A stretch of 64,000 nucleotides of DNA, from assembly GCA_030549175.1 (NCBI GenBank), contig JAUKUA010000006.1, forward strand, positions 1,674,001 to 1,738,000, written 5' to 3'. Position 1 is the first letter of the stretch, and every line of letters starts with the position of its first letter. Shown here piece after piece: positions 57,101 to 64,000 of this stretch. The notes under the pieces were generated by a model that saw nothing but the letters and a program-made list of their open reading frames with translations, was not told the origin of the DNA and ran no database searches. The position numbers and the translations under genes were made by a program. This DNA comes from Lasiosphaeris hirsuta (taxonomy: Eukaryota; Ascomycota; Sordariomycetes; Sordariales; Lasiosphaeriaceae).

Positions 57101-57414
57101 TGGGGAGCCCTTACAAGGTCAGCCCGGGCCGACTTGAAACAATTGCCTGGTGCAAGTTCGATATGCCCGGCCAGGGAGTAGACAAGGTCATCGCCCTGGT
57201 GGCTGCCTGTCGAAGCCATATACCTGTGCTCACAGTTGAGAGGCCAAAATCTGAGGACTGGGAAGGGCTGGTGGGAATACTGGTGACACCCGTGGGTGGC
57301 GAGAGTGGCTCGAATGGCCACAGGCGTATCGGAGTGTTTGAAATCCGCGCTGAAAGGGGCACTGCTGGTCAGATTCTTGAGAGTTTCCATTCTCATACGG
57401 CGGTCTTGTACTGA
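54107..57414 (+). CDS. SesB-like hydrolase (Ser lost) fused to a HET domain, 1020 aa, 5 exons
   Basis: Exons 54107-54234, 54297-54507, 54574-54633, 54690-55458 and 55520-57414 close in phase. Residues ~40-290 follow the SesB/DUF676-type alpha/beta-hydrolase that precedes many fungal NLRs: VILEGLNPHHMNL in place of the usual HG loop, RPIVFIGIAIGGILVKQAIL, FIKGVVFLGTPHKED. The nucleophile elbow, normally Gly-His-Ser-x-Gly, reads Gly-Ile-Ala-Ile-Gly, so the catalytic Ser is absent. A CPVCSSMPPG zinc-like start of a HET protein follows. The HET domain is RYVTLSHCWGSSRDF near residue 515, PYLWIDSLCIIQYD near 567 and RRAWVFQEQYLSQRTLIFSR near 657, then a variable tail. No NTPase lies between. The 61-nt last intron (GTGGGT...TTTCTAG) sets the fusion frame. 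No ATG precedes the HET part in exon 4, which supports one gene. Confidence 0.8.
56575..56646 (+). repeat. 24-bp in-frame tandem repeat, three units
   Basis: Three copies encode TLSTTRES, TLPITSEG and TLSTTSEG, a Ser/Thr-rich insert in the region after the HET domain. Copies differ at a few bases. Confidence 0.88.
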
Positions 57415-57518
57415 GATTGGAGTGCATAGTGGTTGTAGCTTTGGTTTTGGAGTTTTTCCTCATCAGGAGATGCTTCGAGCTAGTCGATTCTTTGGTTTTG
57501 TGTACTAAACAGCAATGA

Positions 57519-59745
57519 ATGGCTTGGGAGTATTTGGTACTTACCTTCTGTAAGTCTTGCACTTCTCAACACCCTCATCTCAGTCAACATGTTTCAAATT
57601 GTGTGCCGTGGAGAGATGGAAGGACACTTACAATTCCCTTCAGAGGCAGCAGCTTTCCTCATAATGTAAATAAAATCCGCTGCATTTGTGGCGATCTGCA
57701 GACCGCTGCGCCGGGACTTTGCCTTGTTGGGCTCATCGAGAAAAACGGCGAGCTATTCGGTGCTTGGGCCTCATCGGCCCCCAACGCTGTGGCCTTGACA
57801 CCGCCCGAAGAGACTCTGTATCAGCTCATCTCCCAGGGCTCCTTCACTCCACCAAGCACTTCGTCATCGAAGAAGCCAAAGTTCAGATTCGACAAATGGG
57901 AGAAACGGGCACTGGCGGTCCGGCTCGCCTACTGCCTCATGGATTTCTTTGATGCCGACTTGAGCTCAAACAGATTCCACGTCAACAGGTCTCTTAAGGA
58001 AGCGCTTTACCTCTCCTTGCCTTGCAAGGTAAACGGTTCGGGCGATCCTTACACCTTTTCTATCGGCCATCCTGCTTTGGTCTCACTGGCCAAGCTCCTA
58101 CTGGAGATCGAGTCCGGCGAAGTCCTTCCACTCGACATCACACCATATCATGAGCACAATACGATGAGTTGGGTAAAGCTTTTTAAAAAGGTTGACGAGT
58201 TGGAGAAGCATGGATTTGACGAGCCCAAGTACCTTGAAGCCATACGAGCTTGCTTGTTGGTCCACAGCCAAATCGCAAATGCGCTGGAATCGGGCGAGCA
58301 GACACGATCTACACGGGACGTTACAATCCGGAAGAACCTGTATAAGGAAATTGTCCAGAAGATTGTGGACGTGTTTGGGAGTATGAATTCACGACAATTA
58401 GGATCTCGGAAAAGGCAAAGATCCGTATCACCTGAGCCGATCGGTCGAAGAAAGATGTTCATGGCAGGCAGGGCCGACTCAGGGGATTCATTGGCGGGCC
58501 ACCCCCAGTCTCAGAATAGCTCGTCTTTGAGGGTGAATATGGGAGATGGAAGACCCTCTCCCCAAAGAGGATCACCTACTAGGCAGACTACGCCTCTGAT
58601 GAGCTTGATGCGCCCCAGTACCCCAAGCTCCGGAGGCATCTTTGAGGACTATTCCCTTGATGAATACACCCAAGAAGTGTAAGTTGTGTGTCCAAATCTC
58701 TCTGAGGACAACAGCTCTAACAACGATTCTCTCAGGTGCATCGCGGCCGACAAAAGGATCGGGGAGTACCGAAACCTCTACGATGAGGCGATTCCATACG
58801 AAGAAGAGCCCTCAGCACCCCGAGTCAAGGTCGCAATTCTGGATACTGGTCTCGATCGCTCCACTACTTCCATACAGGCCTACTCAGAACGCATAGTGGA
58901 AGTCCAAAGCTGGCTGCCTCCAAGAGATGGACTGGCGTCAAACGGGACCGACAAATCCGGTCATGGCACACATGTGGCGGGTCTGCTACTAACCATGGCG
59001 CCCGACTGCGACGTTTACGTCGCCCAGATCGCTGATGAGAACGGCCTCATTCCCCCAAAGGACATTGTAAAGGTACTACCGACCATAGGAGTCTTATGTC
59101 TGCCGATAATGAACACTAACACCTCCCGATCTACAGGCCATCGAGCACGCAGCGACAATCTGGAAGGTGGACATAATATCTATGTCCTTCGGGTTTATAG
59201 ACGAGAGAGATGAGGGCTGTAGCGACCTCAGGAAGGCTATCATCGAGGCGCACGCCAAGGGTGTGCTAATGTTCGCGGCCGCCTCAAACACCGGAGCTTA
59301 CGGTCTGTCGGTTCTAGGACCTGCATTTCCGGCTCGGCACACAAACGTGTTCTGCATCTACGCCGGTGACGGTATGGGTAATCCTGCGAGGGCCAGTCCT
59401 CCAATACGTCAGAACCGTTTTAACTTCCTGGCGCTCGGTGAAGCGGTGGAATCTGCATGGCCCATGTCTCTCTGCGAGAAACCCTGGAAAAAGAGAAGGT
59501 CGGGTTCCTCGTTCGCTACGCCTATCGTTGCGGGAGTGGCTGCGTCCTTCCTTCTGTACGCGCGCCAAAAATTGTCCGAGGAGGATGCGGAAAAGTGCAA
59601 GGAGTTTGACACGATGCAACGCTGGCTGCACCATGTGTCGACTTACCACCAGGGATATGATGTTCTGTCCCTAAGCCGCTTCTTCAGCTATGAGGACAAC
59701 AAACGGAAGTTGTTTCTGAGAGAGCTATTAGACGGATTGATATGA
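57519..59745 (+). CDS. DUF7580-subtilisin (S8) fusion protein, 701 aa, 3 exons
   Basis: Exons 57519-58678, 58736-59072 and 59137-59745 close in phase. The N-terminal half is helical with KWEKRALAVRLAYCLMDFFD, the core of the fungal DUF7580 domain. A disordered Ser/Pro/Arg linker follows (about residues 285-375). The C-terminal subtilase keeps its full triad: Asp423 in VAILDTGLD, His463 in GHGTHVAGL and Ser624 in GSSFATPIVAG, with the oxyanion Asn in FAAASNTGAYG. There is no signal peptide or propeptide, so it acts inside the cell. This architecture is that of het-Q1-like proteases that drive incompatibility or cut gasdermin-like partners. The DUF7580 part begins late, so the protein may lack ~150-200 N-terminal residues of the family, or starts here naturally. 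Only 104 bp separate it from the HET fusion. Confidence 0.88.
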
Positions 59746-61449
59746 AAAATAAATGAGAAACATAAATCATCGGTCGGTTTAATCTGTTAAGAGCTTAACT
59801 GTTAAGACTTACTTAATAGTATTATACTTTTTAAATATCCCCCTTAAAATAGATATTACGAGTATAAACAGAATCGGATTAAGAATAAGAGATTAGCTAG
59901 GTAAAAGCTTATATAAGATATATATTAGCCTTTATTAAAGATAATTAGCTTTTAAAGTAGATATATTTGTTAGGACATTTTAGGCTTACCTTTACTATTT
60001 CTTATTATATATTCTCTTTATGTAACACAAGCTAGCTACCAAAGGTCTGGGGTGTGACAACCACAAGGTGAGATATCAAATGAAGAATCAGACTGTAAAG
60101 CTTTAACCTTTTCCTAACTCTCGACTCAACCGTTTAACAAACCACCCCGACAATTGTTGTTAGTCTAGTTCAGAGCTTTCACACGACGAACTCAAGGAGT
60201 TGATCTTCGCAAAGTTAATAAGCACAAGGTCCGATTTAGAGCTGTAGAATAGAACGGTAAGGGAGTTAACTATCGTAATATAAAGTGGTAGAGAGCTAGG
60301 GAGAAGGAGGTTTAGGGAGATGGAATGATCTAACAGAAGATAAGACATAATCCTTCGTAGTTATAAGTTAGGAGAAACAGAAGGGTTCACAAGGTTATAT
60401 TACCCCTCGGCTTCACTAAAGTTCAACTGATAATCTTTCTAGGTTTGTCCAAAGAGAACTGGGAAGCTTCTTCCTCTCGAGGATCCGTCGAAGCATATCT
60501 GTCCTACTTATAGAAGGCTATGTACAAGATACAAGGATACTAAAATACCTAAAGGATTCTCCTAGCCGTCTGTCAGTCCCGAATCTCCCTTCTAGCCGCC
60601 CGTCTCTTATACCCTACAAATCCGTAGCTACAAGCCAAGTGAAGCCGGCCTATCCTACGTCGGCCCATGGCCGGTATTAGTACTTATCCGTATAGCTCTA
60701 GCGGCATAGTATCTATCGCTATAGGTGTTCCTTCACGTCCTTGGTACTTACGTTAGCCACAGTACTGTTAGGTCGATCCCATGTCGGCTATCACAGTAAC
60801 GGTTCCCTTCGTAACTCATACGTAGGGGTCGCGATCACTTGTCACTACTGAAGCTAGACTCCGGAGAACGTCGGGTTCCAGGTCTTCCAAAGGAATGCCA
60901 ACGATAGTAAGGAGGTCTATGATTCGAAAGACCAGTTATAGGATCTAGGCTGACTGTACAGGCCTCTTATCACGATGCTAAGGTTAAGTGGCTCGTCCAT
61001 GATAAATCTGAAGTCTGATAACGTTACCTAGCGCGGGCGAGGTCCGTCGTACGGCTACTCTGGCTTGTAAGTGGTTCTGGACATTCCGTCACAACCCGTG
61101 GGCACTTAGGAGAATCCGCTGACCTGTGTGCCGGCTGAATAGGCCGTTAGCCATACGTGGGGTCATGTCCCGAGGTTGAACCACATTGTGGCCCATCTTC
61201 TTTGTGATGGTTCCCTTCTCCACGTTGAGCCGTGGGTCAATGGGTGTTGTGTAGATGTGTGGTGTGTGCCGGTGGTCTGGCTCGGTCAAGGAGGTCAGTG
61301 ACCCTGTTGACCTAGGTGAGCCTACCAGTGTGACACTTTACAAACTTTCTTTTTAGATTGAAACGTAGTTTTGGCTTACTATCCTTTTATATAACAAGTA
61401 TTACCGTATCTTATAATATGTTAGCTAAAGTTTCTAAGACTTATAGAAT
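59746..61449. other. AT-rich transposon debris
   Basis: Dense TA-rich sequence with stops in every frame. TGTGACA occurs at 60053 and near 61330, both in direct orientation, which may be ends of an LTR-type sequence. No family could be read. Probably RIP-mutated. Confidence 0.4.
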
Positions 61450-62174
61450 ACTAACCTCATAACGTAGCCCTTTGCCGGTCCCTTTCCGTGCTCCCCTTCG
61501 TTGATCTCACCTACTTTAGCCAATATAAAAACGTAGCACTTAAGCTTGCCGTTAATAAGGATCCGGGAGCTTTCGTGAATATATTTATACCTGTTATTCT
61601 ACTAAAGTTATCTCTCTATGTACATGTAGTTCTTAAGTATAAGGTAAGTCCTTAATCAAGTAGCCGTTAATAAGCTAAGCTTTTTCCTTAATTAGCCCTT
61701 GATATATTACTTATAGTATTAGTAACGTAGTGGTACTAGAGAGACGGAGAACTTACATTGGTAATAAAATCGGTATGATCTCTCGAGATTAAGGAATTAA
61801 GATTATCTATATTCTAACTAGAGACAAAGTATCGGAAGTAATTTCGTACGGTTTGGACGGTCGGCTTTCCATTTGGGTCGAGTACTCCTTTGATAGAATT
61901 GGCTATAAATTCGGCGAAATGTTTCAACGTTTTCAAGCTGTACGGAGTAACCTCAGGGTATGTCGTTTTATATCTTGTAGAAATTTAGTAATTAAAGACC
62001 GGTTAGGAAGGTAACTTACTTAAACTAAAGTTCCATTTGTACGTCGTATTTTCCCTTGGTATAATCTAATATATCCCGTAGGATGGGAATGTCATCAACA
62101 TCCGTATTTTTATTATTGAAGCTATTCTTCTTAGTATATCTCCTTTTCTCCTCTACATTTCTTCTCTTAACCAT
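61450..62174 (-). pseudogene. DUF3435/Crypton-like tyrosine recombinase relic (N-terminal part)
   Basis: From ATG 62174 on the minus strand, KRRNVEEKRRYTKKNSF and DIPILRDILDYTKGKYDVQM are followed by an intron-like GTAAGT...TACAAG. Then come SLKTLKHFAEFIANSIKG and GKPTVQTVRNYFRYFVSS, which resemble the SAM-like/core-binding region of fungal DUF3435 recombinases (Crypton and Starship-captain relatives). A second GTAAGT intron-like block follows, then decayed sequence. Several TAG/TAA codons occur. Family assignment is from memory of the motif pattern and is moderate. Confidence 0.45.
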
Positions 62175-62273
62175 TTTCAGAGTCGGCTGCTAATGGGTTA
62201 GGATAGGAGGGCCACGTCTAACAAGAATAAAAACGGAGTAATCCGCTCGGGAGTGTCTTAGCTTGAGGGTGAG

Positions 62274-62593
62274 ATTTGCCCACTTTCGTGAATGAGGAAG
62301 ACGGGAATGGAGACCTAATGGGGGACGTAAACTAGGTTTTTATGTGACTTTGGGGGGGTGGGGGGTGGGGGGTCCCAGTTTTGGGCCACCTGCGTCCTAA
62401 AAACTGGGACCTCGCGAAAAGTTGCCATTCGAACCGTAGAGTACTGCCTACTCGTCTAAACCATGTTTGGCGATCTCCCTGATCATTTCCTGATCAATTC
62501 CTGAGCAGTGCCTGAGTAGCGCCTGAGCAAGGTGGCTAGAGGTGGGTGCGGGTGACTGGGGTTGGTGAGGGCAACTTTAGGGTAAAACAACAA
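62274..62593 (-). repeat. Dispersed repeat family, copy C
   Basis: Reverse complement of copy A in the same order: TTTTACCCTAAAGTTGCCCT at its 5' end (62593 side), the CTCAGG series, AAACATGGTTTAG, TTTTCGCGAGGTCCCAG and GTCCCCCATTAGGTCTCC. Its 3' end lies only ~100 bp upstream of the recombinase-like start codon, so the repeat is probably the 5' terminus and leader of that element. Confidence 0.8.
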
Positions 62594-63239
62594 CCTATCT
62601 TCCATACCCTAATCTGCAGGGCGTCGCCTCTCATCCCCGGACGTTACTCGACCCCGCGACTCTGACTCAACCCCCATTGGGTCCAGGTCGTAACAAAATC
62701 CTCAGTTTTAAATGCTGTTCTCTTGTTAACAAAGGAATCTCCGAAGACTCTTACCGGGCCGGCCAGTAAAATAAGACATGAAAAAACTGAAGGTAGTTCA
62801 ATTATATTTACTTTGACTTCTGCATTAAACTTGTGCTAGATCTCATATTTCAAGCTTGATGAGATGCGGTGCGGGCCGGGAGCTAATACCCAGATGTTGT
62901 GCTGATCTGGTGACTGAATCAAGTACTTCATCCTTCTGTGAAGAATTCTTCGCTTATACCGTAATGTCAAAATCCTTCTTTAGCGGCGCTCAAAATGGAT
63001 GCTAGCGTGCCATCTAAAGGATTATTAGAGCCTGGATGGTTACTCGACTGTTTGGTATGCATCCTCTCTAGTTAGCTAGGAAGTTAGGGTGATTAAAACG
63101 CTGTATAATGAGCTCCAAGAGTGATTACGTATTTATGTGATTAATGCTAAAGGGTAGCCCAAATTCTAGAAGCGAGCAAGTTAAGGCCCAAATTTGGGAC
63201 CGCAATTGGAAACTGCTAAGTGACTAATGGCCCGAATCC
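62594..63239. other. Intergenic, nothing recognised
   Basis: AT-rich to average composition, short frames only, no motif on either strand. Confidence 0.4.
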
Positions 63240-63470
63240 TGGACCGTAGGTCCCGAATTTGGCCTAGGATATACCAGTACATGCTCTGGGATGGTACATG
63301 ATACCCCAGCTCGGAATTTGGGGTGGTACATGATATACCAGCACCGATGGCCTGGTACATGGTACCCCAGGCCGAAACTTGGGACAGCACCGATGGGATG
63401 TCCCACAGTATACCAGCCATGATGGGATGTCTTAGAATATACCAGTACATGCCCTGGGATAGTACACATC
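63240..63470. repeat. Degenerate tandem repeat
   Basis: Irregular copies of ATATACCAGTACATG, CTGGGATGGTACATGATACC and GATGGGATGTC-type segments follow one another with ~35-60 base spacing (63268, 63332, 63414, 63438). Open frames here on the minus strand are products of the repeat, not genes. Confidence 0.65.
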
Positions 63471-63732
63471 ACAGCAATTTGCTAACGTGGAGCCTTATCT
63501 CGTCACAGCCTTCTCTTCCTGTTTGCCAAGACCCTAGAACTGAAGATGTCGTTTGCTAGACTCTGTAGCCTGAAGCAATTACAGCATGTGCCAACAGTCC
63601 CCCTTCAAGGGTAGGCTACCATCATTTTCGCGTCTGGTGCCGAGGACCGCGTCTATTGTCAACGCAGTTGTATACTCTCTCCTCGTCGCAGATCTCGGCT
63701 ACGTGGAGCGTCAAGAGAACTGGGGACAGAGG

Positions 63733-63972
63733 TGAGCCGTGGGGAAGGCAGTGAAAGGGTCTCTCCTGCCGTCAAGCTTTATACGCTCCGTGCGTCGATG
63801 TTGTGGAGAAGGGCAGCGAGGAGGCAGGCGACGTGACGCGGCGTCCGCATGGGCGCGGGACACAAGGCGCGAGGCGCCGGCCCCGCCGTTGAACCAGACC
63901 GTCGCTAGGCACCCGAAGCGCCGAACGCTCAACAAGTTTGCCTGCTATATGTGCCAACAAAAGAAGACCAAG
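63733..63972 (+). CDS. Zn2Cys6 transcription factor, first-exon fragment at right edge
   Basis: A frame open from about 63733 reads NKFACYMCQQKKTK and meets a GTAACC donor at 63973. The spacing Cys-x2-Cys-x5-Lys with an intron just before the third Cys is typical of Zn2Cys6 binuclear cluster genes; the rest would lie to the right of the window. The frame has no ATG within it, so the true start is in an upstream exon I cannot place, or the gene is degenerate. Confidence 0.4.
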
Positions 63973-64000
63973 GTAACCCGCTCGCCGCGGTCCCAATGCT

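Noticed and set aside
57414..57519. HET fusion and subtilase as a single transcript or gene
   Set aside because: The HET frame ends in a normal stop and the subtilase has its own ATG in the 104-bp gap. No splice pair joining the frames was found, though read-through cannot be excluded.

Overview
The window comes from a filamentous ascomycete (Pezizomycotina, most likely a Sordariomycete). The evidence is short 50-80 nt introns with GTRAGT donors, GC-rich genes separated by AT-rich wrecked DNA, and the protein families present: HET, NACHT-ankyrin, DUF7580-subtilase, Zn2Cys6 factors, P450 and a Fot1/pogo-type transposon. Many dead genes carry CAA/CAG-to-TAA/TAG and TGG-to-TAG/TGA changes, as expected from repeat-induced point mutation (RIP). 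I inferred that signature by eye and did not measure it.

Layout. 1-6.6 kb: the N-terminal part of a MIT-domain protein on the minus strand (open to the left edge), then about 5 kb without a convincing gene. 7.1-12.5 kb: relics of two HET genes, a glutamine-synthetase-like gene and a gamma-glutamyltranspeptidase. 14.5-25.4 kb: a conserved block with a GT25 glycosyltransferase, a 10-exon AAA+ ATPase, a divergent DUF7708/STAND-like gene and a small cysteine-rich secreted protein. 27-30.6 kb: a dead Zn2Cys6 regulator followed by a dead, N-terminally truncated P450, probably the remains of a metabolite locus. 32.4-38.4 kb: an intact 1921-aa NACHT-ankyrin NLR. 40.5-45.3 kb: an unknown 372-aa protein, an aegerolysin pseudogene and an 818-aa membrane protein. 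45.7-48.0 kb: a full-length pogo-like transposon with perfect terminal repeats but a nonsense-riddled transposase, next to a long foldback element. 48.5-59.7 kb: a twice-broken HET gene, a HET tail fragment, an intact hydrolase-HET fusion gene, and an intact DUF7580-subtilisin gene 104 bp downstream. 59.7-64 kb: AT-rich transposon debris, including a DUF3435/Crypton-like recombinase relic, and the first exon of a Zn2Cys6 factor at the right edge.

The 32-60 kb part reads as an allorecognition or innate-immunity island. It combines an NLR, several HET genes in different states of decay, a fusion of a SesB-like hydrolase fold (catalytic serine missing) with a HET death domain, and a subtilase of the kind that controls heterokaryon incompatibility in Podospora (het-Q1). 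The hydrolase-HET/subtilase pair is the best candidate for an undescribed system. A repeat family with four copies (31.5, 38.7, 42.4 and 62.4 kb) runs through the same region and is linked at one copy to the recombinase relic.

Exon coordinates were derived by hand from splice consensus and reading-frame closure. No database search was possible.
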